A stretch of 64,000 bases of DNA, taken from Saccharomonospora cyanea NA-134. Lineage in GTDB: Bacteria; Actinomycetota; Actinomycetes; Mycobacteriales; Pseudonocardiaceae. This document shows positions 1 through 9,495 of this stretch, in pieces. The position numbers and the translations under genes are program-made. Below the pieces are notes generated by a model, which was not told where the DNA came from, did not search any database, and saw nothing but the letters and a program-made list of their open reading frames with translations. Position 1 is the stretch's first letter. Each line of letters opens with the position of its first letter. The stretch lies in the NCBI RefSeq assembly GCF_000244975.1, contig NZ_CM001440.1, positions 3,022,325 to 3,086,324 on the forward strand, in the 5' to 3' direction.

Positions 1-771
1 CAACAGCACGGTCAACGCACCCGCCAGCGCGAGCATGGAGAACGGATCGGCAGGCGTCACGAAGGCCGCGAAGACGAACGCGATGAAGATCAGACCTCGG
101 CGCCACTTGCTGAGTTGGGCGTAGCTGACCACACCCACGCGGTTCAGCATGATCACCAGCAGGGGAACCTCGAAGCTCACCCCGAAGATCAGCAGCAACG
201 ACAGCACGAAGGAGACGTACTTGTCACCGGTGAACCAGGTGTCGAACGAGCCACCGCCGAAGTTCACCAGGATCTCCAGGGCGAACGGCACCATGGCGTA
301 CGCGAGTACCGCTCCTCCGGCGAACAGCACGCTCGCGAACCCGACGAACGTGAGCGCGTACTTGCGTTCCCGCGTGTACAACCCCGGAGCGATGAACGCC
401 CAGAGCTGGTAGAGCCACACCGGGGCGAACAGCACCGCACCGGCCGTCAGACCCACCTTCAACTGGATCATGAAGGCTTCGAACGGAACGGTCTGCAGCA
501 GCCGGCACGGCGGCTCCTTCGGAAACCGGTGCTCGGCCGGGATCGAACAGTACGGTCCGGTGACGATGTCACCGAGCGACGGGATGGGCCCCACCCGGTT
601 GGCGAACCAGAGGAACCCAAGGATGCCACCCACGACCAGCGCGATCAGAGCGAAACCCAGGCGACGGCGGAACTCGTAGATGTGCTCGATCAGCGTCATG
701 GTGCCGTCGGGATTGTGCCGACGGCTGCGCTTACGCCGCTTGCTGGTGCGGTCGTTCGAGGAATCCGCCAC
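1..771 (-). CDS. tatC: Sec-independent protein translocase TatC (3' end outside window)
   Basis: TatC is the multi-spanning receptor of the twin-arginine translocase, which exports folded proteins across the membrane. About 257 residues are visible. A basic N-terminus is followed by MTLIEHIYEFRRRLG, the conserved cytoplasmic entry to helix 1, then several hydrophobic helices with the FxxPVWLYQLWAFIAPGLY motif and a C-terminal half matching TatC. The start is a GTG at 771. An in-frame ATG at 699 begins the conserved core and is the alternative. It lies 74 bp downstream of tatA on the same strand, as in other actinobacteria, and is probably co-transcribed with tatA and pafBC. The stop codon lies beyond position 1. 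Confidence 0.95.
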   Translation of the reverse strand, partial: MADSSNDRTSKRRKRSRRHNPDGTMTLIEHIYEFRRRLGFALIALVVGGILGFLWFANRVGPIPSLGDIVTGPYCSIPAEHRFPKEPPCRLLQTVPFEAFMIQLKVGLTAGAVLFAPVWLYQLWAFIAPGLYTRERKYALTFVGFASVLFAGGAVLAYAMVPFALEILVNFGGGSFDTWFTGDKYVSFVLSLLLIFGVSFEVPLLVIMLNRVGVVSYAQLSKWRRGLIFIAFVFAAFVTPADPFSMLALAGALTVLL

Positions 772-845
772 GAACCGTGTCCGTTTCCATCCCGTGTTGA
801 CGAATCAGGCCTGAGCGGGCAGCGCCCTCGGCGCCGCCGAGGGCA

Positions 846-1208
846 TCAGCCCGCGTGCTTCTGCGACTGCTGAGCCGCCTGCTGCCGCTTCAGCTCGTCG
901 AGCTGACGCTGGAGTTGCTCGACCTGGTCGTCGGTGCTGGGCGCCGGGGTGGCCGCCGGAGGCGTGGTTGTCGACGACGGCAACTGTCGGGTGTCGGGCT
1001 CGGTCACCGAAGGCTCCGGAGCCACAGTCTGCGCGGTGGTCGCCGAGTCGGAGGTCTGGCCGGACTCGCGCATGTCCTTGGTCTCGGCCTTGAAGATCTT
1101 CATGGACTTGCCGATCGACCTGGCAGCGTCGGGCAGGCGCTTGGCGCCGAACAGCAGGACCACGACAAGAACCAGAATGATCAAATGCCACGGCTGCAAC
1201 GCATTCAT
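846..1208 (-). CDS. tatA: Twin-arginine translocase subunit TatA
   Basis: TatA forms the export pore of the Tat system. The 120-residue product has a single N-terminal transmembrane helix at about residues 7-23, the family hinge FGAKRLP, and an amphipathic helix ([16 protein letters not shown]). A long low-complexity Thr/Pro/Gln-rich cytosolic tail fills the rest. That tail is longer than in the E. coli protein but usual for actinobacteria. It sits immediately upstream of tatC and downstream of a small membrane protein and pafBC, all on the minus strand. Confidence 0.95.
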   Translation of the reverse strand: MNALQPWHLIILVLVVVLLFGAKRLPDAARSIGKSMKIFKAETKDMRESGQTSDSATTAQTVAPEPSVTEPDTRQLPSSTTTPPAATPAPSTDDQVEQLQRQLDELKRQQAAQQSQKHAG

Positions 1209-1264
1209 CGCCTGGCCTCCTTACTCGTTCAGGGTCGATCGTACTGTGCTGCCGCGGTGTCGCG

Positions 1265-1465
1265 TCAGTGGCGGCGACCCTGGCGGATCGCGACACCGAC
1301 CGCTGCGGACCGAGCCCGCAGCAACCCGACCCGATCACCGGTGCGAGCCGACACCATGCTGGCTGCCTCACGGAACGTGCGCAAGAGCCGGAACACACGA
1401 AACGCGACAAGGCCGAAACCGGCTACCGCGGCCACGACGAGCGCGGCACTCACCACGTACAACAC
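1265..1465 (-). CDS. Small single-span membrane protein between pafC and tatA
   Basis: This 66-residue protein has a GTG start and one N-terminal hydrophobic helix (about residues 2-22) followed by a strongly basic tail rich in Arg. It starts 10 bp after the pafC stop and ends 57 bp before tatA, on the same strand as both, which argues for a real co-transcribed gene rather than a chance frame. I recognise no family. Length, topology and position are what can be seen; a role at the membrane next to Tat is inference. Confidence 0.6.
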   Translation of the reverse strand: MLYVVSAALVVAAVAGFGLVAFRVFRLLRTFREAASMVSARTGDRVGLLRARSAAVGVAIRQGRRH

Positions 1466-1474
1466 GGACCCACC

Positions 1475-2455
1475 CTAGCCAGCCGAGGTTGCGGTGAGGT
1501 GACGAGCACGTGCCAGCGCCTCGGCCGCCCGCTGTCGCACAGCCTGTGCGGCCCACTCGGGCTTCTCGACCGTCACCTGGCCGTGCTGCCGGAGCACCAG
1601 CCGCACCAGCCACGACTCGTCGGCGTAGCGCATCCGCACCCGCAGACGACCGCCGTCGAGCTCGTCGAGCTCCTCACACTGGTAGTACTCGGCCACCCAC
1701 CGCGCGTCCGGCTCGAGCACGAGTTCGGCCTCCGGATACTCGGATCGCCGCGGGAAGACGCCCTCGGACAAATCCTTCGGCGTCGCGGTCTCCGGCGGGG
1801 CGGCCCGCTCGTCCAGCACCGCCAGCTCGTCGATCCGATCGAGACGGAACAGGCGGACGGAGGAGGCCCTGCGGCACCACGCCTCCAGGTAGCTGATGCC
1901 CTGCACGATCAGCAGCCGCATCGGGTCAACCGTGCGTTCGGTGATCGCGTCCTTCGACGCGCTGTAGTAACGCAGCCACACCGCACGACCGCCCCGCAAC
2001 GCCTGCCGCAACGTCTCACGCGTCGACGTTGTGGCCGCCGCTTCGCGGGTACCGCTGCCCACCACCACACCGGAGGGGCGGGCGTCGCCCGACGCGGCCT
2101 CGATCTTGGCGATGGCCCTGTGCACGCTGTCGGCGTCGACCACACCCGGCGTCTCGGCCAACGCCCGCAACGCGATCAGCAGCGCGCTCGCCTCCGCACC
2201 GGTGAGCCGGAGCGGACGGCGCATGCCCGCGTCGTAGGTCACCGACACGGTGTCACCGTCGAACGACAGGTCGATCAGATCGCCCGGGCCGTAACCCGGC
2301 AGGCCGCACATCCACAGCAGTTCCAGGTCCTTGCGCAACTGCCGCGGCGTGACACCGAAGTCGCGGGCCGCCTCGTCGATCCGGATCCCCGGCCGGGCCA
2401 GCAGGTACGGCACGAGCGCGAGCAGCCTGGGAAGCCGATCACCCGATCCACTCAC
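1475..2455 (-). CDS. pafC: WYL-domain transcriptional regulator PafC
   Basis: PafC pairs with PafB to form the heteromeric activator of the mycobacterial LexA-independent DNA-damage response. The 326-residue protein has an N-terminal winged-helix segment (DEAARDFGVTPRQLRKDLELL, about residues 21-41, named here in part), then a WYL domain carrying the characteristic strand with WLRYYSASKD and a C-terminal WCX region. The start is a GTG at 2455 overlapping the pafB stop by 4 bp (GTGA), so translation is likely coupled. An upstream extension of the frame runs antisense-free through pafB and is not the start. Confidence 0.93.
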   Translation of the reverse strand: MSGSGDRLPRLLALVPYLLARPGIRIDEAARDFGVTPRQLRKDLELLWMCGLPGYGPGDLIDLSFDGDTVSVTYDAGMRRPLRLTGAEASALLIALRALAETPGVVDADSVHRAIAKIEAASGDARPSGVVVGSGTREAAATTSTRETLRQALRGGRAVWLRYYSASKDAITERTVDPMRLLIVQGISYLEAWCRRASSVRLFRLDRIDELAVLDERAAPPETATPKDLSEGVFPRRSEYPEAELVLEPDARWVAEYYQCEELDELDGGRLRVRMRYADESWLVRLVLRQHGQVTVEKPEWAAQAVRQRAAEALARARHLTATSAG

Positions 2456-3432
2456 CTCGACACCTCCTGCGCGACTCGTTCCCACCGATCGGCGACCGCC
2501 TTGGCCAACACGTCCGGCTCCAGCACCAACGCGTCGGGGCCGTGGCCCGCGATCCAGTCGGCGGCGCTCTCGGGCGCCCAGAGATCCAGCTCCACCACGT
2601 CGCCGTCGACGTCGGCGACCGTGCGGCGACCCACCACCGTGGCATGACGGCGGATGCCGGCCGCGCGCCCCTCCGCGAGCCACAACCGCGCCCGCATCAC
2701 CGGCTGGGGGTCCCGCTCGCCACCGACGCCCGCGACGAACTCCAGCAGGTTCACGTCGCCGGGCCGCGTCACGGCTCCCGCCCGGCCCAGGGCCCGCACC
2801 GGCCCGGTGACGCGTGACAGGCGGAAACACCGTGGCGCGTCCCGGTCCCGGTCATGGCCCACGAGGTACCAACGCGCCCGCCACGACACCACGCCCCACG
2901 GCTCCACCGTGCGCTCTCGCCGCTCCGGCGACGAGGAGCGCCGGTAGTCGAACCGCACCACCCTGCCCTGCTGCACGGCCGACAGCAGTGGAGCGAACGC
3001 GGGCTCGGCGTGCACCCTCGGCTCCACGGGAGTGGCCGCGTTCTCGTCGACCTCGACCCCCGCGGCCCGTAGCTTCACCAGCGCGCCCTGCGCCTGCCCG
3101 GTCAACTCGGGCGAATCCCACAGCCGTACCGCGAGCGCGACCGCGGCGGCCTCGTCGGGCGCCAGCTCGACGTCCCCCAGCTCGTAGTCGCGACGGGCGA
3201 TGCGATACCCCTCAACGGGATCGAACACCGAGTTGCGCCCGGTCTCCAGCGGAATGCCCAGCTCTCGCAGCTCCGCCTTGTCGCGCTCGAACATGCGTGA
3301 GAACGCCTCGTCGCTCGTGGCGTCGACGTATCCGGGCACGATGCCGCGGATCCGCTCGGACGTCAGGTACTGCCGAGTCGACAACAGAGCGAGCACCAGG
3401 TTCACCAGGCGCTCGGCACGGGCGGTGGACAC
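2452..3432 (-). CDS. pafB: WYL-domain transcriptional regulator PafB
   Basis: Partner of PafC. The 326-residue product begins with a winged helix-turn-helix (RLVNLVLALLSTRQYLTSER, residues 8-27, then SRMFERDKAELRELGIPLE), and has a central WYL domain (VRFDYRRSSSPERR and RWYLVGHDRDR) plus a C-terminal WCX part. The start is a GTG at 3432 lying 6 nt after a TAGGGT -10 hexamer with no room for a ribosome binding site. The pafBC mRNA is therefore predicted to be leaderless. Despite the name, these genes are not needed for pupylation in mycobacteria. Confidence 0.93.
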   Translation of the reverse strand: MSTARAERLVNLVLALLSTRQYLTSERIRGIVPGYVDATSDEAFSRMFERDKAELRELGIPLETGRNSVFDPVEGYRIARRDYELGDVELAPDEAAAVALAVRLWDSPELTGQAQGALVKLRAAGVEVDENAATPVEPRVHAEPAFAPLLSAVQQGRVVRFDYRRSSSPERRERTVEPWGVVSWRARWYLVGHDRDRDAPRCFRLSRVTGPVRALGRAGAVTRPGDVNLLEFVAGVGGERDPQPVMRARLWLAEGRAAGIRRHATVVGRRTVADVDGDVVELDLWAPESAADWIAGHGPDALVLEPDVLAKAVADRWERVAQEVSR

Positions 3433-3438
3433 CTTGTA

Positions 3439-3444
3439 ACCCTA
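3439..3444 (-). promoter_or_regulatory. Predicted -10 of leaderless pafBC promoter
   Basis: TAGGGT lies 6 nt upstream of the pafB GTG, which places the expected transcription start on the start codon itself. No convincing -35 is seen. Confidence 0.5.
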
Positions 3445-3505
3445 TCGCCCACCCGGCAAGCCCCTCCCACGGCCGGGCCCCTTCTCACCCGGCCCGGCGA
3501 GCTGT

Positions 3506-4864
3506 TCACAACGAGCTGATCAGCCGCTCCACCCGCTCGTCCACCGAGCGGAACGGGTCCTTGCACAACACGGTGCGCTGCGCCTGGTCGTTCAGCTTGA
3601 GGTGCACCCAGTCGACGGTGAAGTCACGCCCGGCCTGCTGGGCCGCGGCGATGAAGTCGCCCCGCAGCTTCGCCCGCGTGGTCTGCGGCGGGGTGTCCTT
3701 GGCGAGCTCGATCTCGCCGTCGTCGGTGATCCGCCGCACCAGCCCCTTGCGCTGCAACAGGTCGAACACACCCCTACCACGCCGGATGTCGTGGTAGGCG
3801 AGGTCGAGCTGAGCGACCCTCGGGTCGGAGAGCACCAGGTTGTGCTTGCTGCGGTAGCGCTCCACCAGCCGGTGTTTGATCGCCCAGTCGATCTCGGTGT
3901 CGATACCGGAGAAGTCCTGCTGCTCCACCGCGTCCAGTGCCCGCCCCCACAGGTCGATCACCTGGTGCGTCGCCGGGGAACCACCGTTCGTCTCGACGTG
4001 CTGGACCGCCCTGGCGTAGTACTCGCGCTGGATCTCCAGCGCCGAGGCCTCGCGCCCGCCTGCCAGCCGCACCTGCCGCCTGCCCGTCAGGTCGTGGCTG
4101 ATCTCCCGGATCGCTCTGATCGGGTTGTCCAGCGTGAAGTCCCGGAACTGGACGCCCTCCTCGATCATCTCGAGCACGAGGTTCACCGAGCCCACCTTCA
4201 GCAGCGTCGTCGGCTCCGCCATGTTGGAGTCGCCGACGATCACGTGCAGCCTGCGGTAGCGCTCCGCGTCGGCGTGCGGCTCGTCGCGCGTGTTGATGAT
4301 CGGCCGCGACCGCGTCGTCGCGCTCGACACGCCCTCCCAGATGTGCTCGGCTCGCTGGGACAGGCAGTACACCGCGCCGCGGGGCGTCTGCAGCACCTTC
4401 CCCGCCCCGCAGATGAGCTGCCGGGTCACGAGGAACGGCAGCAGCACGTCGGCCACCCTGGAGAACTCACCCGCCCGCGTCACGAGGTAGTTCTCGTGGC
4501 AGCCGTACGAGTTCCCCGCCGAATCGGTGTTGTTCTTGAAGAGGAAGATGTCGCCGCCGATCCCCTCGTCGGCGAGGCGACGTTCGGCATCGACCAGCAG
4601 GTCCTCCAGGATCCGCTCGCCGGCCTTGTCATGCGTCACCAGCTGGACGAGGTCGTCGCACTCGGCGGTGGCGTACTCCGGGTGCGACCCGACGTCGAGG
4701 TACAGCCGGGAGCCGTTGGACAGGAACACGTTCGAGGACCGGCCCCAGGACACGACCCGCCGGAACAGGTACCGCGCCACTTCGTCGGGAGACAACCTGC
4801 GCTGCCCGTGGAAGGTGCAGGTCACCCCGAATTCGGTTTCGATCCCAAAGATCCGCCGCTGCAT
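3506..4864 (-). CDS. pafA: Pup-protein ligase PafA
   Basis: PafA activates the C-terminal glutamate of Pup with ATP and joins it by an isopeptide bond to substrate lysines. The 452-residue product fits the family length and starts with [14 protein letters not shown], where the glutamates are part of the Mg-ATP site of the glutamine-synthetase-like fold. [21 protein letters not shown] and the [23 protein letters not shown] segment (each beginning the named core) are hallmark motifs. It lacks the extra N-terminal loop seen in Dop at 9496-10998. The ATG at 4864 follows a TACCCT -10 by 6 nt and is likely leaderless. Confidence 0.96.
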   Translation of the reverse strand: MQRRIFGIETEFGVTCTFHGQRRLSPDEVARYLFRRVVSWGRSSNVFLSNGSRLYLDVGSHPEYATAECDDLVQLVTHDKAGERILEDLLVDAERRLADEGIGGDIFLFKNNTDSAGNSYGCHENYLVTRAGEFSRVADVLLPFLVTRQLICGAGKVLQTPRGAVYCLSQRAEHIWEGVSSATTRSRPIINTRDEPHADAERYRRLHVIVGDSNMAEPTTLLKVGSVNLVLEMIEEGVQFRDFTLDNPIRAIREISHDLTGRRQVRLAGGREASALEIQREYYARAVQHVETNGGSPATHQVIDLWGRALDAVEQQDFSGIDTEIDWAIKHRLVERYRSKHNLVLSDPRVAQLDLAYHDIRRGRGVFDLLQRKGLVRRITDDGEIELAKDTPPQTTRAKLRGDFIAAAQQAGRDFTVDWVHLKLNDQAQRTVLCKDPFRSVDERVERLISSL

Positions 4865-4870
4865 CCTTCA

Positions 4871-4876
4871 AGGGTA
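4871..4876 (-). promoter_or_regulatory. Predicted -10 of leaderless pafA promoter
   Basis: TACCCT with a 6-nt gap to the pafA ATG. The gap TGAAGG could also act as a very close ribosome binding sequence. Confidence 0.45.
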
Positions 4877-4976
4877 GGCGCTTTCCGCCACGGTACGGTG
4901 AACGAAAGCTTTTCAGAACCGGGGTGGCCTAATCATCGACGCCGTCATCACCCACCTGGCGCGCCGACTGCGCCAC

Positions 4977-6443
4977 GTGACCACAGCCGATCGTCTCGCC
5001 ATGCGCTACAGCGCCGCCATCCCCCACACGCTCATGGACCCGGCGCTGTCCCGGCTCACCCGCTCCGCGGACAAGGGCCGCCTGTGGTGGGTCATCGCCG
5101 CGGGGCTCGCCACGCGCAAGGGCCCGGCCCGCCGCGCGGCGATGCGAGGTCTGGTGGCGCTCGCGGGCGCCAGCGTCACCGCCAACCTCATCGGCAAACC
5201 GCTGCTGCCGCGCAGGCGTCCCGCAGCCGAGGTCGTTCCCGAGATCCGGCGGCTGCGCAAACGCCCGACGTCCTCCTCGTTCCCCTCCGGCCATGCGGCT
5301 TCCGCCGCCGCATTCGTCACGGCCGCGGCCCTCGAGTCGCCGCGCCTCGGCGCCCTGCTGGCACCGCTGGGCGCCGCGGTGGCCTACTCGCGCGTGCACA
5401 CCGGTGTGCACTGGCCGAGCGACATCGGCGCGGGGGCCGCACTCGGTGTCCTCGTCGCCCTGGCCACACGCCACTGGTGGCCGCCGCACACCGAGGCACG
5501 AGCCCACACCACACACCCCGCCGACGCCCCCGCGCTCCGCGAGGGTGAACACGTCCTCACCGTGGTGAACCCCAACTCCGGCAACCCCGCCGACGACCCG
5601 ACCGCCGAGATCCGTGACCTGTGGCCGCGCGCCACCGTCATCCACCCCGAGCCCGGTGCCGATCTGCGCACCCAGCTCACCGACGAGCTGCGGCGTCGTG
5701 CCGGACAGGTCCGGGCGCTCGGTGTCGCGGGGGGTGACGGCACCGCCGCGGCCGTGGCCTCGGTCGCGGCCGACACCGGTCTTCCGCTCGCGCTCATCCC
5801 GGCCGGCACACTCAATCACTTCGCCCGCGACCTCGGTCTGCGCTACCTCGCCGACACGGACGCCGCGACCCGCGCGGGTGACGCCGTGGGAATTGACCTC
5901 GGCGAGGTGGAGATCGAGAGCGACCACGGCACAGTGCGCCGCTGGTTCGTCAACACGGCGAGCCTCGGGGGCTACCCGGAGATGGTGCGGTTGCGCGAGA
6001 CCATCCAACGCCGTCACCCGAAGTGGCCCTCGGCCGTCATCGCCATGGTCCGCACCCTCCGGCGCGCCCGCCCCCTGCGGGTGCGGATGGACGGCGAGTA
6101 CCTGCTGGTGTGGATGCTGTTCGTCGGCAACGGCACCTACGCCCCGAAAGGCGTCATCCCCTCACGGAGGCCCGCTCTCGACACGGGTCTGCTCGACGTC
6201 CGCTACCTGCGGGCCGACCGGCCGTACTCCCGCGTGCGCTTCCTGCTCGCCGTCGTCACGAACACGCTGGGTACCAGTCACGTCTACACGCAGCGCGACC
6301 TGGCCGCGCTGGACGTGGCCATCCTCGACGGCAACCGTCGCATCGCCACCGACGGCGAAGTGGGTCCGCTCGGCCACCGGTTCCGGTTCCGCTCCCGGCC
6401 GAGTGCCCTATCGGTCTACCGCCCCGGCAGGCGGTCCTCGTAG
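4977..6443 (+). CDS. PAP2 phosphatase-diacylglycerol/sphingosine kinase fusion
   Basis: A 488-residue two-domain protein. Residues about 30-175 are a membrane PAP2 phosphatase: KPLLPRRRP (motif 1, KxxxxxxRP), SSFPSGHAAS (motif 2, PSGH) and SRVHTGVHWPSD (motif 3, SRxxxxxHxxxD). Residues about 195-488 are a lipid/diacylglycerol kinase catalytic domain with VVNPNSG, GGDGTAAAVA (the GGDGT nucleotide loop) and PAGTLNHFARDLGL. It could dephosphorylate and phosphorylate isoprenoid or glycerolipid intermediates in phospholipid or cell-wall recycling; the substrate is not shown by the sequence. The start is a GTG at 4977, with an ATG at 5001 as the alternative. Confidence 0.9.
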   Translation: MTTADRLAMRYSAAIPHTLMDPALSRLTRSADKGRLWWVIAAGLATRKGPARRAAMRGLVALAGASVTANLIGKPLLPRRRPAAEVVPEIRRLRKRPTSSSFPSGHAASAAAFVTAAALESPRLGALLAPLGAAVAYSRVHTGVHWPSDIGAGAALGVLVALATRHWWPPHTEARAHTTHPADAPALREGEHVLTVVNPNSGNPADDPTAEIRDLWPRATVIHPEPGADLRTQLTDELRRRAGQVRALGVAGGDGTAAAVASVAADTGLPLALIPAGTLNHFARDLGLRYLADTDAATRAGDAVGIDLGEVEIESDHGTVRRWFVNTASLGGYPEMVRLRETIQRRHPKWPSAVIAMVRTLRRARPLRVRMDGEYLLVWMLFVGNGTYAPKGVIPSRRPALDTGLLDVRYLRADRPYSRVRFLLAVVTNTLGTSHVYTQRDLAALDVAILDGNRRIATDGEVGPLGHRFRFRSRPSALSVYRPGRRSS

Positions 6444-6457
6444 CGGCGTCCCGAAGC

Positions 6458-6474
6458 CGCTCAGGAAGCGGCCC
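6458..6474. terminator. Short hairpin between convergent genes
   Basis: GCCGCT and AGCGGC form a 6-bp stem with a 5-nt loop just past the PAP2-kinase stop, overlapping the 3' end of the MOSC gene. There is no T-tract, so this is weak. Confidence 0.3.
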
Positions 6475-7288
6475 AGCGGGTCACCCGCACCTCGTCCCCG
6501 ACGGAAACCTTGCCGGTGCGGACGACCGAGAACTTGGCCCCGAATATCACGCCTCCGGCGATGCGCCGGTATTCCGCCAGCGTGCGCAGCGGCTCGGGTC
6601 CCCGGCGCTCACCCGTGGCCTGGTCGACCGTGGTCACCGCGCACCGGATCGCGACCTTGGTGAACCCCAGTTCCGCCTGGCCCACCTCGAACCGGCGCAT
6701 CCGATCCTCGACGTGCGGCTCCTGCTCACCTTCGACCACGATGTTGGGGCGGAAGCGGTTCATCGGCAACGCCGGCAGGCCTTTGTCCTCCAAGCGGGCG
6801 TTGAGTTCCTCCACGCTGCGCGTCGACACCACCAGTACCGCACTGCTGTCGGCGAACCCCGAGGTTCCCGGAGTCTCCCCGTCCGTCACCCGGTCGTGCT
6901 CCGGAGGCACTCGCACCAGTCGGCACGGGCGTGCCAACACCGTCGACAACCATTCGGCGGCCTGCTCACCCTGGTCGACACCGCGGTAGGGAGCACCGTG
7001 CATCCGCACGGCCATCCGGGGACCGGCGTCCTCACCGGTGTCCACGGCAACGTCGATCGGCTCGATATCCGGCGCGGCCAGCGTCAACCGCCCTCCGTCA
7101 CCGCTGACGGAGGGCCGCACCACTGCGAGACGCGGATCGCGGCGCTGGCTGAGGAACCCGCCCTCGGGGTCCACCACCATGAACTTCCGGTCGTGCTCCA
7201 AGCCCGCATGTCCGAAGACGCCCTCACTCAGCTCGACGCCCGCGCACCCCTTCACGGGGTAGTGGAACAGACCCGCGACACGCACCAC
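6461..7288 (-). CDS. MOSC domain-containing protein (molybdenum cofactor-binding family)
   Basis: A 275-residue protein with an N-terminal MOSC beta-barrel (VAGLFHYPVKGCAGVELSE, from residue 4) and a C-terminal MOSC domain (MNRFRPNIVVEG). RCAVTTVDQATGE carries the conserved cysteine that coordinates molybdenum in mARC/YcbX-type proteins. By family it would be a Moco oxidoreductase reducing N-hydroxylated substrates; the partner is not seen. The GTG start lies 6 bp after the prcA stop, so it is probably the last gene of the pup-prcB-prcA transcript. Confidence 0.88.
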   Translation of the reverse strand: MVRVAGLFHYPVKGCAGVELSEGVFGHAGLEHDRKFMVVDPEGGFLSQRRDPRLAVVRPSVSGDGGRLTLAAPDIEPIDVAVDTGEDAGPRMAVRMHGAPYRGVDQGEQAAEWLSTVLARPCRLVRVPPEHDRVTDGETPGTSGFADSSAVLVVSTRSVEELNARLEDKGLPALPMNRFRPNIVVEGEQEPHVEDRMRRFEVGQAELGFTKVAIRCAVTTVDQATGERRGPEPLRTLAEYRRIAGGVIFGAKFSVVRTGKVSVGDEVRVTRWAAS

Positions 7289-7294
7289 CGTGAC

Positions 7295-8086
7295 TCAGCT
7301 CGTCTCGCCGTCGTCCGCGGACGACTCGGCCGCACCCGAAGCGGTCTCCGCCGAGGACTCGCCCTGCTCCGCGCTCGGCATCAACGCCTCCAGCGCCGCG
7401 CCGGTGATCCGGCGGAACTTCCGGCCGGGACGCTCGCGGTCGAGCACCGCGACCTCCAGCTTGCCCGGCTCCAGGTCGCTGTTGGCCGTCGAACCGCCGC
7501 CCGAGGAGTTCCTCGACGGCGCCCGCAACGCGTCCACCGCCACGGCCAGCGCGGCGTTCAGCTCCATGCCGTCGGAGAACGTGTCCTTCAGCTTCGCGTT
7601 GATGGCGTCGGTCTGGCCGCCCATGACCACGTACTTCGGCTCGTCCATCACGATCGAACCGTCGTAGGTCAGGCGGTACAGCTCGTCCTCGTCCGAGTTG
7701 TCGCCGACCTGGGCCACACAGATCTCCACCTCGAACGGTTTCAGCTGCTCCGTGAAGATCGTGCTCAGTGTCTGCGCGTACACGTTGGCCAGCGCCCGCG
7801 CGCTCACGTCACGGCGGTCGTACATGTACCCCTGGAGGTCGACGTGGCGGATACCGCCGCGGCGCAGGCTCTCGAACTCGCTGTAGCGCCCCACCGCGGC
7901 GAAACCGATGCGGTCGTAGATCTCGGAGACCTTGTGCAGCGTCGGTGACGGGTTCTCCGCCACGAACAACACACCGCCCCGGTACTTGAGCACGACTACG
8001 CTGCGTCCCCGGGCGATGCCCTTCCGAGCGAGCTCCGAACGCTCGCGCATCAACTGCTCTGGTGAGGCGTACAGCGGCATCGTCAC
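7295..8086 (-). CDS. prcA: 20S proteasome alpha subunit
   Basis: The alpha subunits form the gated outer rings of the actinobacterial 20S core particle. The 263-residue product starts [19 protein letters not shown] from residue 3, the typical N-terminal gate and H0 helix, and continues with [23 protein letters not shown]. The C-terminal 40 residues are an acidic, Ser/Ala-rich tail as in other actinobacteria. It follows prcB by 74 bp on the same strand. MTM at the start offers two ATGs two codons apart. Confidence 0.96.
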   Translation of the reverse strand: MTMPLYASPEQLMRERSELARKGIARGRSVVVLKYRGGVLFVAENPSPTLHKVSEIYDRIGFAAVGRYSEFESLRRGGIRHVDLQGYMYDRRDVSARALANVYAQTLSTIFTEQLKPFEVEICVAQVGDNSDEDELYRLTYDGSIVMDEPKYVVMGGQTDAINAKLKDTFSDGMELNAALAVAVDALRAPSRNSSGGGSTANSDLEPGKLEVAVLDRERPGRKFRRITGAALEALMPSAEQGESSAETASGAAESSADDGETS

Positions 8087-8160
8087 TGGCGTTGGCTCCG
8101 CTCTGCTCGATCGACTACAGGACTACGGTTTCTCGGCGCCGGTCGGAGACGGCGACGGCG

Positions 8161-9021
8161 TCAGCCGAGCCGCCCCGGTCGTTCGGACCGCTCGCGGACC
8201 ACCGCCTGCGCGATGGTCGCGGTCTCGGACTCCGGTAACCGCACCGCACCGTGTTCGGCGGTGATCGTCACCACCGTCGGGTAGATGTTGCGTACGAGAT
8301 CGGGGCCGCCGGTCGCGGTGTCGTCGTCGGCCGCGTCGTACAGCGACTCGATCGCCGCCCGCACGGCCGCGTCGGCGTCGGCCTCCGGGTCGTACAGCTT
8401 CTTCAGCGACGACTTCGCGTACACCGAACCCGAGCCGATGGCGTGGTATCCGGCGCTCTCCTCGTACCGCCCACCGGTGACGTCGAACGACACGATGCGT
8501 CCCGCCCGCTTCGGGTCGGCGGCGTCGATGTCGTAGCCGACGAAGAGCGGCAGCACGGCCAAGCCCGCCATGGCGGCGTCCAGGTGACCCTTCACCATGG
8601 TCGCGAGCTTGTTGGTCTTGCCGTCCAACGACAGCGAGACACCCTCGATCTTCTCGTAGTGCGCGAGTTCCACCGTGTAGAGCCGCACGAGTTCCAGGGC
8701 GATCCCCGCGGTGCCCGCGATGCCGACCGCGGAGTAGGTGTCGGTGACGTACACCTTCTCCAGGTCCCGGCTGGCGATCGTGTTGCCCGCGGTGGCCCTG
8801 CGGTCACCCGCGATCAGCACACCACCGTTGAACGTCGACGCGACGATCGTGGTGCCGTGTGGTGGCTCGAACCGGGTGTTCGACGCCGGCACCGCGTCCA
8901 CACGTGTGCGGGGCAGCAGCTCCGGCGCCTGCACCTTCAGGAAATCGATGAACGACGACGTCGTGGACGACAGGTAGGCGGCGGGCAGCGTGAAGCCCGC
9001 GTTACGCGACGTGTGTTCCAT
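8161..9021 (-). CDS. prcB: 20S proteasome beta subunit
   Basis: The beta subunit carries the proteolytic N-terminal threonine nucleophile. From the ATG at 9021 the product is 286 residues. A propeptide of about 56 residues ends HG just before [12 protein letters not shown], so autocleavage would expose Thr57. GDRRATAGN and the later catalytic-fold motifs are intact. A 24-residue upstream extension to 9093 lacks family similarity and overlaps the presumed leader. It sits between pup and prcA, the usual order. Confidence 0.96.
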   Translation of the reverse strand: MEHTSRNAGFTLPAAYLSSTTSSFIDFLKVQAPELLPRTRVDAVPASNTRFEPPHGTTIVASTFNGGVLIAGDRRATAGNTIASRDLEKVYVTDTYSAVGIAGTAGIALELVRLYTVELAHYEKIEGVSLSLDGKTNKLATMVKGHLDAAMAGLAVLPLFVGYDIDAADPKRAGRIVSFDVTGGRYEESAGYHAIGSGSVYAKSSLKKLYDPEADADAAVRAAIESLYDAADDDTATGGPDLVRNIYPTVVTITAEHGAVRLPESETATIAQAVVRERSERPGRLG

Positions 9022-9117
9022 GCGTGCTCGTGGTTCCCCTCGCCGAGGATGAACAGGACAACAGTGCTCATCGACCGCTTGCGTGATCGACAAGCCTAGA
9101 AGATGGCCGTGCGTCCG

Positions 9118-9312
9118 CTACTGGCCGCCCTTCTGCACGTACGCACGCACGAAGTCCTCCGCGTTCTCCTCCAGCACGTCGTCGATCTCGTCGAGGATCG
9201 TGTCCACGTCCTCGCCGAGCTTCTCTCGACGCTCCTGGCCTGCGGGAGCACCGGCCTCGACGTCGTCGTCGGTGTCCCCGCCGCCGTGCTTCTCGATGCG
9301 TTCCTGAGCCAT
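9118..9312 (-). CDS. pup: Prokaryotic ubiquitin-like protein Pup
   Basis: Pup is the small disordered tag that marks proteins for the proteasome. From the ATG at 9312 (GGGAGG seven bases upstream) it is 64 residues. It starts MAQERIEKHGGGD, has a central acidic helix (EDVDTILDEIDDVLEENAE, the part bound by Mpa coiled coils) and ends YVQKGGQ. The terminal Gln means Dop must deamidate it to Glu before PafA can use it. It heads the pup-prcB-prcA-MOSC transcript. Confidence 0.97.
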   Translation of the reverse strand: MAQERIEKHGGGDTDDDVEAGAPAGQERREKLGEDVDTILDEIDDVLEENAEDFVRAYVQKGGQ

Positions 9313-9343
9313 GTTCGCCTCCCGTGTCGGGCCGCTTGCCTTC

Positions 9344-9349
9344 AGCCTA
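9344..9349 (-). promoter_or_regulatory. Predicted -10 of the pup-prcBA promoter
   Basis: TAGGCT on the minus strand about 32 nt upstream of the Pup ATG would give a leader of about 25 nt carrying the GGGAGG site. No good -35 is seen. Confidence 0.4.
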
Positions 9350-9495
9350 CCCAGAGTCGCCGACATCCGGGTCATTCGTCACTGGCGTGGCCGAGCAGCT
9401 GATGATCTTTTCCGATCCAGTCGGGTCGTGAGGACGACGCGGACCATGCGCGTCCGGCCCCGTTCGGCCGGACGCGGGACTTGCGAGCACGGACC

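Noticed and set aside
9313-9375. Longer Pup start (21 extra codons)
   Set aside because: The extension has no Pup similarity, overlaps the GGGAGG ribosome binding site and starts upstream of the predicted transcript 5' end.
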